64,000 bases of DNA from Gracilariopsis chorda (Eukaryota > Rhodophyta > Florideophyceae > Gracilariales > Gracilariaceae), in assembly GCA_003194525.1 (NCBI GenBank), contig NBIV01000005.1:248001-312000 (forward strand), written 5' to 3'. The position numbers and the translations under genes were made by a program. This document shows positions 1 through 10,657 of the stretch, in pieces. The stretch's first letter is position 1; the number at the start of each line of letters is the position of its first letter. Under the pieces are notes generated by a model. That model ran no database searches. It worked only from the letters and a program-made list of their open reading frames with translations, and had not been told where the DNA came from.

Positions 1-589
1 AACATAACAACTTCATCAAAATGTCGCTTGCAAGTGTGGAAGCCGGAAACTTTGTTATACTGTTTCCTTCCAGGAACATCACGTTTTCATGTCGACGCCC
101 TCGAGCCATGAAGGACACTGTGGTCTGATGGAAGTAAAAAAATGAAAGACAAAACGGGAAATCTAGTCTCTTTCGTAACAATTGATTCTCCGCAATCCAC
201 AGAATGGCTGTCTTTCCAGGTCCAAGATAGATTGAACTATCCAAAGCGATTTCCTTTCCGTTTCTGACCACTTTTGCTATCTCTTTAGTCCTGTAATCAT
301 CGTCATTAATTGGCGTCACCGGTTCGACAATTACTCTGGAAGACAGAGCTGCATCACGGCATCTTTTCATTTCATTGTCCATATCAGAATGTTGGGTTTC
401 CATTTTAGAGTCTCGGGTTCGGCAGTTGAAATCAGTATTGAACAGCCATTTGGCTGATGAGGGCGAGGCACGGCCGAGGCATTGCTTATACGTTTTGGTC
501 ACTATCCGAATTTGTTGCACGCACAGGAACATCCAGCAAGCAGATTGATAGGGATATATACCTTCAAACAGAAAGACAATACCGCTTTT
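1..589 (-). CDS. Unrecognised protein, partial, runs off the left edge
   Basis: Reading the minus strand leftwards from 589, one frame stays open for 196 codons to the window edge; an in-frame TGA lies at 592-590. The first in-frame ATG is at 532-530, giving at least 177 codons. The translation is mixed, with a Cys-rich start (MFLCVQQIRIV), an acidic middle and a basic segment (residues RGRRHENV), and no motif I can name. The length of the open frame is the main support: at this base composition a stop would be expected about every 20 codons. It could be a first exon or an internal exon. The facing region 590-1100 would then be its promoter. Function unknown. Confidence 0.45.
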
Positions 590-1672
590 TCAACTTTTGA
601 GTAAGTTTTCAGCGCGGTTTGGACGCCAATAACCACATGGAGCCTCCTACAGCTTGCAAGATTTACGCAAGTAGGTTTCGCTCATCTGCTATGGTGTTTG
701 ACCTTGTCCAGAAAACTCAAGTTTCGGCATTGGAAGCGGGCTTGAAGATAGAAGACTCTAGTTACTTTCGTCGCATTAGATTTAGCCTGAGAGAGAGAGG
801 TCGTGAATGCATTTTGAAGAAGAGATGCTATCTTTATGTGGCCCCCGCTCAATCTCAACTCAAAAGGCTCAAACTGTTGACGTGGCAAGTGGAAAACTTG
901 ATTCTTGCGCACGTCGCGGCCACGCAGTGCGAGCCCAGCACGTGCAAGATGCAACGGCCGTTTCACGTGCAAGCGCCGTTGATCACCTTTACAATTGGAC
1001 CAATCAGTATCCGTCTCGCCAGCCCAGAACTCGCCCGTCTTCGGTGTCAAACTCCGCTCAAATACTCCAATAGAGGGAAAGAGACGAAAGATGACTGTGC
1101 ACAATGTGAGTGGGTTATGCGACAAGCGGGCATAGTTGGGGAAACACTGCTTTGCACGTTAGGTTTCCTTCCACGCTGGTTTTTGTTCGGCGAGAAAGCA
1201 GGCCGCCATATGCGTACAGTTTTGCTTTCGGTTCATGTGGAAGACTTATTCTAGTGTGCCCTGTTTTCAGGTTGAGGCAAATTTTGGCTATTTTGACAGT
1301 CTTATGGTGGCTGGTTTTCTTTCTTGAAGTAGCCACAACAGCGTTTTGTTGTCTTGTCTAACGATATCCAGGAGTCCAAAACGGTCTGGCGGAATTGCGG
1401 AAAAGCTATTAGAATATAGATGAGAAGAACTCCAACCTTTTTGACAAGGAAGAACCATGTTTTCGGCGTTCCTGAGGACCTGATTAAATATTTTGATTGA
1501 TTCAGCCTAAAGGGGCCTTGAACAGATTCATGGGGTTGGTAACTTACTGTATCTATTACATGGGTACATTAATTCCTCGTAGCGCGGGGGTTTGCTAAGA
1601 ACCCTCATAGCACGCTTTAGCCAGTGCGTGAAACCTTCGATACACTTTCATTCAAGTGTTTTCATTCAAGCC
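590..1672. other. Intergenic region between two divergent host genes
   Basis: About 1.1 kb between the start of the left-edge gene (minus) and the hydrolase (plus). Overlapping open frames exist on both strands at roughly 637-1254 (plus) and 682-1125 (minus), but neither shows a known domain and each mirrors the other, so I do not call a gene. It contains a CCAAT-type pentamer near 1010 and a duplicated CACGTGCAAG motif, so a shared promoter is the most economical reading. Confidence 0.4.
939..973. promoter_or_regulatory. Duplicated CACGTG (G-box-like) motif
   Basis: CACGTGCAAG occurs at 939-948 and again at 964-973, 25 bp apart, each followed by a CGTT-containing tail (ACGGCCGTT, then CGCCGTT). 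CACGTG is the core bound by bHLH and bZIP factors in many eukaryotes. The position in a divergent intergenic region suggests a regulatory site; this is inference. Confidence 0.3.
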
Positions 1673-2662
1673 ATGAGTTCGCACGTTTTTCGGCCTCTGT
1701 CGACGGTGGCGCGGCGCGCATACTCGGTCGTTCCGGCCCGCACGCGGAATCCAGTCCAGTTGCACTCCGTTTCAATTCCACCCTCCACTACACCCTCACT
1801 CAGCGCCCAGCCGCCCGTCGTCATGCTCCACGGTGTACTCGCCTCTGAAGCAACTAACCGCTCTCTCCTCAACCGCCCCGACTTTGGTACGTATTCTATT
1901 CACCACCGCTCATGTAATCCCCGTCCACACGAACAGCTCAATTAACTATACCCCTCAACAGTACCACATCGCGAAAAGATAGCCGTGGACATGCGAAACC
2001 ACGGCCGTTCGCCACACGTAGAACTGCGAGATCAAATGACCTACGATGACATGGCTGCTGATCTCCTTCACATGTTCCAGGCCCGTGGATTGGAAAAGGT
2101 CTGTCTCATCGGTCATAGCATGGGTGGTAAGGTGGCGATGCATCTTGCTCTATCTCATCCGCAACTCGTGTCCGAACTCGTAGTCGTCGACATAGCACCA
2201 GTACGCTACACCCCATCAAATAACCCAGCAGATCCGCTCAATGTCACTCGCGCCATGCTCCAGGTTGACCTCGAAACTGCGAACACGCGTGAAAACGTCG
2301 ATCAGCAACTTCTCAAACACGGAATCACATCTGAACCAGTGCGCCAGTTCGCCATGACAAATCTAGCCATAGACAGAGGACAACAGACTGCTGCCAATTA
2401 CCGATGGAAAGCCAATATCAACGCCATAGAACAATCTCTGCCAAACATCATGTCTTTCCCTGATCAACAAGGCAGACAATTTGATGGTCCCACCTGTGTT
2501 ATCCGTGGCGGGAAGAGTAACTATGTACCGTTTCAATCGATGCGAGCCTTCACAGCGCTGTTCCCAAAGACAAAACTTGTTACCATTTCAGAAGGGGGTC
2601 ACTGGCTTCAGTCCCAAATGCCGGACCAGTTTTCCAAAGCCGTGAACGACTTCTTGCAATGA
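1673..2662 (+). CDS. Alpha/beta hydrolase, ABHD11-like
   Basis: Two exons, 1673-1886 and 1962-2662, joined by a 75 bp intron that begins GTACGT and ends CAACAG; splicing restores the frame (phase 1) and gives 304 residues. The start at 1673 is the first ATG of the frame. Residues 1-35 are Arg/Ser-rich without acids, like an organelle presequence. The core follows the alpha/beta hydrolase order: the HG oxyanion motif (VVMLHGVL), then MRNHGRS typical of the ABHD11/YbfF group, the nucleophile elbow GHSMGG, and the catalytic His in EGGHWLQ near the C-terminus. ABHD11 relatives are serine hydrolases of mitochondria or, in bacteria, esterases; the substrate here is not predictable. It ends tail to tail with ispE, about 195 bp away. 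Confidence 0.9.
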
Positions 2663-2856
2663 CGCCTGTGAGAGAGAACAGCCTGCATCGTTAGAATGAT
2701 CGGCGACTTGTACCGCGATGGTCCGGTTTCTAGCAAATACCATTCATGTTTGCCACGAACTGCGGTGTCCTCGGCGGATACACATATCGGCACCGTTTGC
2801 CCCTCCACTATCTTCCCTGCTATCAGAATTTTCTTTTATAGTATCATCTATAACAT

Positions 2857-4093
2857 CTACGTCTCCTTGGGCGTGAGGGGAGGATGTTCGAAATACCACA
2901 TATCGGAGTAGCGCCTTCCATGGAAGAAACACTTGAACACCTGTACATTATGCTGAGCAGGAAACACTTCCATGAAATCCTCCTCCCACGGCTGTCCAAG
3001 GCAAAAGAAAGAAGTTCCGCTTCCACTCATTAATACCACCTAACATATCGTCGCCGAAACGAAGTTAGAAACTCATCTAATTGTGAAAACTTGCTCAAAA
3101 TATTTGTTCACGTACGTTAAAGCCTGCTTTATACAGATCTTCTTTGAGCGTCTTCAACCGTGGCATTAGCCGAAAACTCGGTGTTTCAAGGTCATTCACG
3201 AAGTCCGCGAAAATGACGCCCTTCTGCATCTTGCGCAGGAGTTCGCGTGGATCCTTCTCAGAACACTCAGAAAGATCCATGTTTTTGAACACTTCTGCTG
3301 TAGATAAACCTTCATATGGCTTGACAATGTACAACGCTTGTGGTGGCAGTCGAGGAACAAATTCCATGATTTCGCCCCGCCCAGTGCAGTATGCCGTACC
3401 TTCCGAGAGAAAGAAAGATATGTCCGAACCGAAGTCCGCTCCGAATTCTGCGAGCTGTTCGGCTGTACATGGCTTTCCGCTCAATTGGTTTGCAGCCCAC
3501 AGTGCTGTTGCGGCATTCGCTGAGCCACCGCCAAGTCCTGCTTCGTGCGGGACTCGCTTTTCTAGACGAACTTTGAAATACTTTTCTATACCCGTTTTGC
3601 TGCGAAACTTTTCGATGGCCTTCAGAACCAGATTTGAGGAATCTGTAGGGATGTCGGAGTTATCACATTCTAGCGAATCTTCATGTGGTTTGCCGTCTTT
3701 CTCAGTTTTGACCGAGAAGTAAAGGGTGTCGTGAAGGCTAATTGACTGCATTAATGATGCAAGTTCGTGATAGCCTAATGTCTAAAGTTAGTAAGGCTGC
3801 TCGTCGGGAATCGCTTTTGAAGAAGCACTTTGAATCCGGGCTTAGGCGCAGGTACATGAAAATCATTAGCACTCACCATCTGCACGCTTTCCTACCACTC
3901 GGAGGAAGAGATTGATTTTCGATGGGCTTCCCAGTCGCAAGTCCCATTCATCAGGTGAAACGATTGCCGGGACATCTGGAAGTGATCTTGACGCGGTCAT
4001 GCACAGGGGCCTTCGACATGCTTTGGGCCGCGTCTGTGATATAGGATGTAGCAGGCCTTTGTGAGTGAGACTTAGTACAAAGCAAGGCTTCAT
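2857..4093 (-). CDS. ispE: 4-diphosphocytidyl-2-C-methyl-D-erythritol kinase (IspE), plastid
   Basis: Three exons on the minus strand: 4093-3877, 3774-3116 and 3039-2857, with introns of 102 and 76 bp (GTGAGT..ATTAG and GTACGT..TTAG). The spliced product is 352 residues. Splicing creates the family signature ADGYHELASLMQ across the first junction and GFN-VVLMSGSGTSFF across the second, which confirms both introns. Other GHMP-kinase motifs are SPSKINLFLRVVGK (substrate site), PHEAGLGGGSANAA (ATP-binding glycine loop) and SDISFFL (catalytic Asp). The enzyme phosphorylates CDP-methylerythritol, the fourth step of the MEP isoprenoid pathway. About 55 residues precede the kinase fold, Arg/Thr/Ser-rich with few acids at the start, consistent with a plastid transit peptide. 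Bacterial IspE lacks this extension (about 280 residues). Confidence 0.95.
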
Positions 4094-4273
4094 GTCTTCA
4101 ATCAAGGCCAGAGAAGACGCAGCGGGGAAGCACAGAGATGGAAATTTCCCTGGGATGCCGCATCATTGTTTGGGCGACCACGGGTTCTCACAGGGTTTTG
4201 ACAAAATTGTCAAAAACATTTGGGACTTCCGATTCCAGGAGGGCGAAAGAATCTGGAATACTGTGTAATACAC

Positions 4274-4331
4274 GATCTACCGGTTAGAGGACCGCTAACC
4301 ATACACAGTTTGTATGGTTAACCGGTAGATC
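4274..4331. repeat. Long bulged hairpin between ispE and the ABC1 kinase gene
   Basis: A perfect two-part inverted repeat: outer arms GATCTACCGGTT (4274-4285) and AACCGGTAGATC (4320-4331); inner arms AACCATAC (4297-4304) and GTATGGTT (4312-4319); loop ACAGTTT. The right arms are contiguous while the left arms are separated by an 11-nt bulge, so 20 base pairs form in all. It lies in the 557 bp gap upstream of ispE and downstream of the kinase gene. It could shape the 3' end of the kinase transcript or be a remnant of a small foldback element. Confidence 0.6.
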
Positions 4332-4650
4332 GGTAGAGTTAATCCTTATCGTTGTAGTCTACAACTTGAAGGTGCTGTTTGCATACGATGGGCAGAGGGC
4401 TAAGAAAAAGGAGGTAACGTATCGTGAGAACACACGAGGTCTGATAGATGAGAGCAAGAGAGGTAGGCAATTAAGAGTCAAGATGAACTACCCGAAAGCC
4501 ACATGTGACTGAAGACATGTACAATAGAAGGGCTGAATTTGCCCTTGTACCATACTCAATCTTCATCACATCCGAAGGAACAAGTGAGGCATTTTGAGAA
4601 CAAGATAAAACGCTGACCTGAATTATAGAGTGCGGGAGAGCCAGTGTTAT

Positions 4651-6484
4651 TTACCTTGTCAGATTAGACCTATTCAACTCTGACCTCGCTATGTGCCCCC
4701 ACGATGATATCATTGAAAAGTCAGAATTGAACGTTGAATGACCTACGCCCTTGAGAATCTGCATAGTCCGCAGCAGAAAGAATAAGTCCTTGGGAAGGTT
4801 ATCAATTGAGCCTTCTTTCATTGTGCTCCCTTCACCAAACGGATTATCATTGACACCCGGAACAGAAGCAGTATCAAACATTGTGTACGCCATCTTCTCT
4901 TCCAAAGTAAGTGGGTGTTTTGAGCGAGCCTTTGGCTTTCCTTTGTCGCGCTTGTGGACTACTTTAATTCCGAGCTCTTCCAATCCGGCTGCCACCCCAT
5001 TTGTATCCTTTCGTGCCATTGCATCCACAAGTTTTGCAAATGCTAATCGCACTTCGTTTGAGAAGCGCTTCGTTTGACCAAAATCCACCAAACCAATGTC
5101 AACATTTTGATTTCGAACTATGATATTACCCGGATGACCTACATTAGTGTACATCGAGAAGTACATATTCGAAAAAGTTAGTCATCGTCAGGGTGTTATA
5201 ATTCTGATGCTCGACCAGTTGTAAAGAGAAAAAGATGTCAAGACGTACAATCAGCCTGAAAGAACCCATCGGTGAGGATCATCTTCCCATAACATGCAGT
5301 CAGATTCTTCATTATTCTTCGTCCAACATAGCGTACGCCGCGTTTTCCTCTATTCGCGAGCGACCCGTCAAGCTTTGTTAGCGGTACGCCATCGATAAAA
5401 GTCATTACGAGCAATCTCCGTGATATAAGACCTGGAATTGCTTCTGGAACGCACACCTGCTTCACTCTTCGCAGTGCGTATCGAATTTCAGCCATGTTAT
5501 TGGCTTCATTCTTGAAATCGAACTCCAGGGATAGCTGACGCTTCAGCTCGTGCACGGGACGTACCAGGTCAAACTTGAGTTCTGTTCTCTGTAGTATTTC
5601 GCCAAGGGTTCGAAAGTTGGCAAGATCAGCCATCATCAGACTCTCTACATTTGGATACTGGATCTTGACAGCAACATCCGCATGCCCGTCCCGAAGGCGA
5701 CCTTTGTGAACTTGTGCTATACTTGCACTGCCCAAAACTTTGTCCAAGTCTAGCCATTCAAATATATCCATACTGTGACCAAGGTGATGCAGCTCTTGCT
5801 GAACAACTAGCCGAGCTGTTCCAGGCGACATAGGTGGCATATTATCCTGCAAGACCCGTAGTTTGTTTCTGATGATTGAAGGAACAAAAGCCTGGAGCGC
5901 GATAAGTTGACCTACGTTGGTGTAGAAGGAATGAGTAAGAATAGAAGAGAGCCCGCATTTAACTCTAAGAGACAAATGTCATGGAATCAAACCTACCTGC
6001 CTTAACGTAAAATCCCTTCATAGTAGATAAGTTGGAAGAATTCCAATCCTTTGTCAACAATTTCCACAAGACATAGAAAAGACATCGCTCAACGCGCATG
6101 AAAAAAGACTAAACGCACCTTCATTTCCACGCACAACTTCAGCATCAACTAACTTGGTACGAGTATAAAGCAGGTTAGGACCGTGCGCATATTTCTTTTC
6201 TATCGATAGCTCTTCGAAATAACTGACAAATACGTACGTCTCCCGCTCTTTCATGTTGACGGGACCAGACAGTTCTTGACCAGTTTAAAGATCTGTGCCG
6301 ACGTTGTGCCGCTACATAAAGCTGTGTGATCTTGAAGGAAGCCCATATTCGCAGCACACGTCTCCAGAAATCTAGGGAACGAGATGTTTGCTGAGCTACA
6401 ATCCGTATACGAAGTAGATTGGAATCCACGAACGCTGCGGAAGAAACAGACAAGGGTTTTGTTGTTAGTGGTCTCACCGGGCAT
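4651..6484 (-). CDS. ABC1/ADCK/UbiB family atypical protein kinase
   Basis: Best model has five minus-strand exons: 6484-6478, 6434-6238, 6048-5997, 5911-5249 and 5138-4651, total 468 residues. The junctions rebuild family motifs: HERAGD then MKGFYVKAGQ (the KxGQ motif spans the 85 bp intron 5996-5912) and FFQAD-CHPGNIIVR (across the 110 bp intron). Further motifs are VLGSASIAQVHKGRL (the ABC1 replacement of the glycine loop), VAVKIQYP (ATP-binding Lys), EFDFKNEANN and LVDFGQTKR (the DFG equivalent). Family members regulate quinone or lipid metabolism in mitochondria and plastids. The catalytic-loop residue before HPGN is Cys where Pro is usual. The last three exons are firm; the first tiny exon (ATG CCC G) and the 43 bp intron after it are uncertain, and an upstream exon near 6670-6760 is possible. 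Confidence 0.88.
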
Positions 6485-7094
6485 AGAACACCTGAGTAGT
6501 GAGTCATAGCATTTGCAACTGAAGCGCCGGAACTGCAAAAGCGTTTTCGCAATGTACTGAAATGCTCAATTTGAGAAAATGAGCCTGCAGGCATTCTAGA
6601 AGGTTCCAGGATGGAAGAGAATAGAATGTGAACGATCCTTTAACCAAAGCCGACGAGGGTCAATTTAAACCTACCGTTTACTGCTACCCTTGGTATCAAC
6701 CAAGATTAGCGGAGAACAAAAACTGCGTCGCGTATGTGTGAAATCAGCCGACATCCGCATGACACGTGGAAAGGGAGTGGCCTTCTTCGAGATCCAGTTA
6801 CGACCTGACGAAGTCTATCAAACAGAGAACCGAACCGGCAGTTGCATAGAGGAAAAGGCTAACAATCCCACCCTTTACCTTGCGCATGGATGGTTAGAGC
6901 GATAGAAAAGAAGGGCAAGATCTGTGTTATTGGAACGTCCTCGCACTTCTGGGACGACATGTCATTTGTCTACCCGTAGTGAAGAGAAACCGACGGTGTA
7001 CTCCGAAGCGCCTCACAGATTAAGGGTCAAGAACCAAGAGCATAACCCAGCCGAACTGCAGCAGTGGGCGCGATTCGAACACCCGAAGTGAGGC
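6485..7094. other. Gap between divergent kinase and zinc-finger genes
   Basis: About 600 bp between the kinase start (minus) and the zinc-finger gene (plus). A possible first exon of the kinase gene on the minus strand ends with a GTAGGT donor near 6675. The plus-strand open frame at 6690-6905 has no recognisable domain and is probably chance. Confidence 0.35.
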
Positions 7095-8063
7095 ATGCAG
7101 TATTTTCTATGGGCGTTGCCCTTTGGATTTACTGGTTATCCATCAAAGCGAAAGCGACCTCTCTCGAACAAATGGTTTCGAATATGTGCGTGCGAGGCAC
7201 CTACACTCACTCCGGATGAGCTACAAGTGGCAAATGCCGCTGTGAAAGTAACACAATTGCTACTGAAGAGTCCCGAAAAGATAAGCACCCCCGAACTCCT
7301 TGCGTTCAACAACGTGAAGGGGGTTCCACTGCGTTCAAACATCTGGGATAGGTCTTCCCTGGAATGCGATGCGCGAAAATATCTATCCGACGAAAAGCTG
7401 GCGAGAACGTGCTCAGGAATCCGGTGGGAAACCTTATCCGCAAAAGCAAAGATCAATTTGTTACATTCCGTTTGCAATGGTGAAGGAGATGTTACGTATT
7501 ATGACCCAGAAACGACATACACGGTGTTTACGTTCTATGCACATCTGAAGCGAGGAAACTGTTGTGGCGTAAAACCCACAACGGACGGATACGAAAGAAC
7601 TCATCGCTGTCGTCATTGTCCATACACAGACGACGGACGGATCGCGAGTGCGAAAATGCATGCGTTAAAGAAGCGAATCCCTGTCATTGACTACGTGCGC
7701 AGCAAGATCAGCGAAGACTATGCTTCAATGGAAACATCCTTGCAATTCGATGATGTGTCGATCGCTGCAAAGCGCGACCCGAAAACCTCTCCACAACTAA
7801 CAGCTGAGGAACAACTGAGATCTGGAGTGTTTGCTTCACATCCGTTGTCCAAACGTGTTGTGGTCAACAAACTGAAACGTGAAACATGCAACTGTGAAGA
7901 ATGCGGGGACGCCAAAGTGGTCACCTGCAAACGATGTAATGGATATACATTCGTGCTCACACCAGAATTTCAAAAGTGTCCTCAGTGCAAGGAACAGGGA
8001 TATCATCCCTGCATGAGCTGCACATCGTATCGCCCGCCACAACGCACATCGTTCTATTCATAA
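7095..8063 (+). CDS. DnaJ-type zinc-finger protein, possibly plastid (BSD2-like C-terminus)
   Basis: Single exon, 322 residues, starting at the first ATG of the frame. The last 60 residues hold four CxxC pairs: CEEC (267-270), CKRC (278-281), CPQC (295-298) and CMSC (306-309), spaced like the cysteine-rich zinc-binding domain of DnaJ and of the plastid chaperone BSD2. A second Cys cluster lies mid-protein (GNCCGV and HRCRHC, about 153-175). The first 30 residues are basic and lack acids, ending RICACEAP, resembling a transit peptide. There is no J domain. The roughly 200-residue middle (LTPDELQVANAAVK onward) is unfamiliar. Likely a redox or folding helper acting on plastid proteins; this is inference. 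It converges on the next gene with a 25 bp gap. Confidence 0.75.
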   Translation: MQYFLWALPFGFTGYPSKRKRPLSNKWFRICACEAPTLTPDELQVANAAVKVTQLLLKSPEKISTPELLAFNNVKGVPLRSNIWDRSSLECDARKYLSDEKLARTCSGIRWETLSAKAKINLLHSVCNGEGDVTYYDPETTYTVFTFYAHLKRGNCCGVKPTTDGYERTHRCRHCPYTDDGRIASAKMHALKKRIPVIDYVRSKISEDYASMETSLQFDDVSIAAKRDPKTSPQLTAEEQLRSGVFASHPLSKRVVVNKLKRETCNCEECGDAKVVTCKRCNGYTFVLTPEFQKCPQCKEQGYHPCMSCTSYRPPQRTSFYS

Positions 8064-8088
8064 AGTCAACAATTCATGATCACAATTC

Positions 8089-9459
8089 TCAACTAACGCG
8101 TCTTTCCTTGTCACTCTCAGCGCGTTCATAGCGTTCCAGTTTGTGATACTACCCCATCGAAAAAAGCAGATAAGAAGAAAAACAAGTTGTTGCAAAGTTA
8201 GCACACGCATGCACACTGCTATGAAGCAAGAAGGAGCTAGGCACACTGCCAAAGTAACTTACCAAAAACTGGGTGGTAACTCTGAGACTTTCGCATTCTT
8301 CTGCAAGCTGCGCAGCAGTCTTAGGCAGGCGTTGTGTCCGTGCAGCTGTCCTTGCCCTCATAGTAGAAGACTCCATTTCAAGAGCTGTCAGAGCCGAGGT
8401 AAGTGCCTCAATCTTCAGTTCAAGTTCCTGAACTCTTGTTCTCCACCTCTCACAATCCACGCAAGGAGGCTGCGGTATGACTCGATCGAGAGACGCATCG
8501 GATCGTAGAGGTAGCAGATCAGCCGGTAGTTGGTAGTCATCAAGAATCGCTAGTGAGTTTTCACGAGAATGATTGCGATGTCTTCGACGTCTTGCTATGA
8601 CGGTCTCCTCTAGATTCTCGCTGACGAGACTGCGAAAATCATCAGAGGTTTGCGATTGCTGGCTCGCTTTGTTAGTTTGAAGAGGGTCCGAAATGGGATC
8701 AGATAGAGTCGTAGGTCTTAGGTTTGGTTCTGTGGATGTGGGATGAATGCTTTGTACATGCAGAGGACTATGGACCGGTTTTGGTGAGTGGGACAGAGTG
8801 GGATGGGCAGTTTCATGTTGTGGAGATGTAGGGAGCGGGGTATGTAGGTCTTCATCTTCGGCTGTGTGAAAGGAGTCTACATCGCTTTCAAAATCCTGTA
8901 AAGAGATGGTTCGCATAGGTGCTGCTGATGGAGAGGAAGGATCTTGTTCTTGCGGTTGCTTTGCAGACTGTACCTCAGTCGGGTTTTGCGGCGGCTCTTC
9001 AGGTGCGGTGCGGTGCAAAGGCAGGCGTTTCGGCGGGCTTGGTGGTGAGGTGGAGTTGTCAACGTGTGGGGTGAATTCATTCTGCTGCAAAGCGTGCGAC
9101 GGAGAAGCTCGCTCTTCAACAGTTGAAGACAGGTCTGACCAAGGGAGTGACTGAACCGCTTGCATGGGATTCTCTTGCGGTTTAGGTTGGGAAATCTTTT
9201 GCTCCTCGTTCTTTGGTTCAACGCGTATAGGCGACGAGACGAGCGGGAGAGAATCTTGCTGAGCCGCTTTAGTACGGCGGAGACGCGCGTCACGTTGCTC
9301 AATGAATAGTCTTTGCTTCTCGCGCATTCTCTTCTCCAGGGCGGCGCGCTCCTCGGGAGTGGCGTTGCGCAGCCGCTCTGGCGCCCAGGGTGGCATTGAA
9401 TCGCACGCGCCGCACATACCGCAGCGACGCGACTGCGCTTCATCAGCGGGGGGCTTCAT
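8089..9459 (-). CDS. Unrecognised Pro/Ser-rich protein with terminal coiled coils
   Basis: Two exons, 9459-8263 and 8148-8089, joined by a 114 bp intron (GTAAGT..GGGGTAG, phase 0); 418 residues. Without splicing the frame would run on into a Cys/Phe-rich tail; with splicing it ends in YHKLERYERAESDKERRVS, which continues the heptad pattern, so the spliced form is preferred. Order: RRCGMCGAC knuckle-like start; charged helix PEERAALEKRMREKQRLF (about 35-65); a low-complexity Pro/Ser/Thr/Gln stretch (about 70-270); a basic RRRRHRNHSR patch; CVDCERW; then coiled coil VQELELKIEALTSALTALEM to the end. It looks like a scaffold or cytoskeletal/centrosomal protein, but I recognise no family. Confidence 0.65.
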
Positions 9460-10625
9460 GATGCGTTGACGATAGCAGCGTTGTGCCAGACCGGGCTCGT
9501 GTCACGGAACTTGTAGTTTTGCGCGATGCACAGTGTGCACATATGTTGCAACCACGGGGGGCTACAGAAGCGTTCACATTTGGGGCTTTTTGTCCTTTTT
9601 TGTGCTCCTTTGCAGCGCGTGTTTAATCCTCCGATCCTGGTTCTTGCCACTTGCGAGTATTGTCTCCTCATCGTGAGTTCGCACCATATGCGAACGCACA
9701 CAACCTCGCCATCCGCCACGCAGAAGGATGGTCACTGAGGAGTTCCGCGAGCTCCGCCATAATCAATCCGTTCCCAGAAGTTAGGGACAACAGGACCCAT
9801 CTCCATCGTCCCAAGTAGTGTCTCTGTACCATCTCTCACATCGCATGTACACATCCCTTGTCCCCTATGAGAATGAGGTGCCGACATGAGGTGCATTTCG
9901 TATCACTCCAAACGCATACAGGCTCTTGTGTCCCCGGTGAGATGCTGCTGCAATGAACACATTCCAATATTTTCTGGTGCAACCGTTTTCACCATCTGTT
10001 CTCTCTCGACACGTTAACGCCCTAAGGAAGCCATAAACAGTTATTCGTTGTACCGCTCGTGAACAAATATGGATGTGCATAACACAACACACAAGTCCAC
10101 GAATCTATGTCTGTGCTGACCAAGTACCGCCCCCCACCGCAGAACTTGGATAGAAACCCAGGTCAAGAGCTTAACGTCCCTTTCCTTGAACCAATGTGGC
10201 CAGAATTCAGCATGCCAGGAGCCCAGATAAACGCAGTTACGCTCCATACTTACCCTTTGCTAAAATACCTTGAATGCAAACGACGAGGCGAAATGCATTC
10301 TTCATGTTACCCATCGCTTATGGCCACATTTAGTAACCTGGACGGGCAACAATGTGAAACAGAACGGCCATAGCTTTCACGCACTATCGAGCCGAACGAG
10401 TGCTAATCACTCAGCGGTCCATGGTCATCACCCTTCGCCGAGCGTGATTCCCTTCAGGACAAGCTTGATTTCGATATCGGCCCTTTTATTCATTTGTCAA
10501 GCAATTCTGCGTTGCTATGAGCACGTTATATCGAAAAACCAATAGTGTTAACCAGCACACCGATTTGAACAGCAGCCCACGATACAAGGCTTCGCATATA
10601 GAACCAGCCGCATTTGGTTAGAAAG
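9460..10625. other. Intergenic region left of the piggyBac element
   Basis: About 1.17 kb from the start of the Pro/Ser-rich gene to the TTAA at 10626. Short open frames occur (for example 10107-10373 plus), but none shows a domain, a good splice pattern or length beyond chance. It should contain the promoter of the minus-strand gene to its left. Confidence 0.4.
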
Positions 10626-10629
10626 TTAA

Positions 10630-10657
10630 CCCTTTTGACACTAAAAGCTTATGTCCG
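10630..10657 (+). repeat. piggyBac left terminal inverted repeat
   Basis: Begins CCCTTTTGACAC directly after TTAA. It matches the inverted right end over about 28 bp with a few mismatches and gaps, both sharing CCCTTTTGA, CTAAAA and ATGTCC in that order. Confidence 0.85.

Noticed and set aside
637-1254. Long plus-strand open frame (about 206 codons) and an opposed minus-strand frame at 682-1125
   Set aside because: Neither shows a domain, and the pair mirror each other over the same GC-richer stretch between divergent genes; more likely promoter sequence.
7050-7090. tRNA-like T-loop (GATTCGAAC read in reverse)
   Set aside because: The flanking 5 bp arms do not pair properly and no anticodon arm or acceptor stem could be placed.
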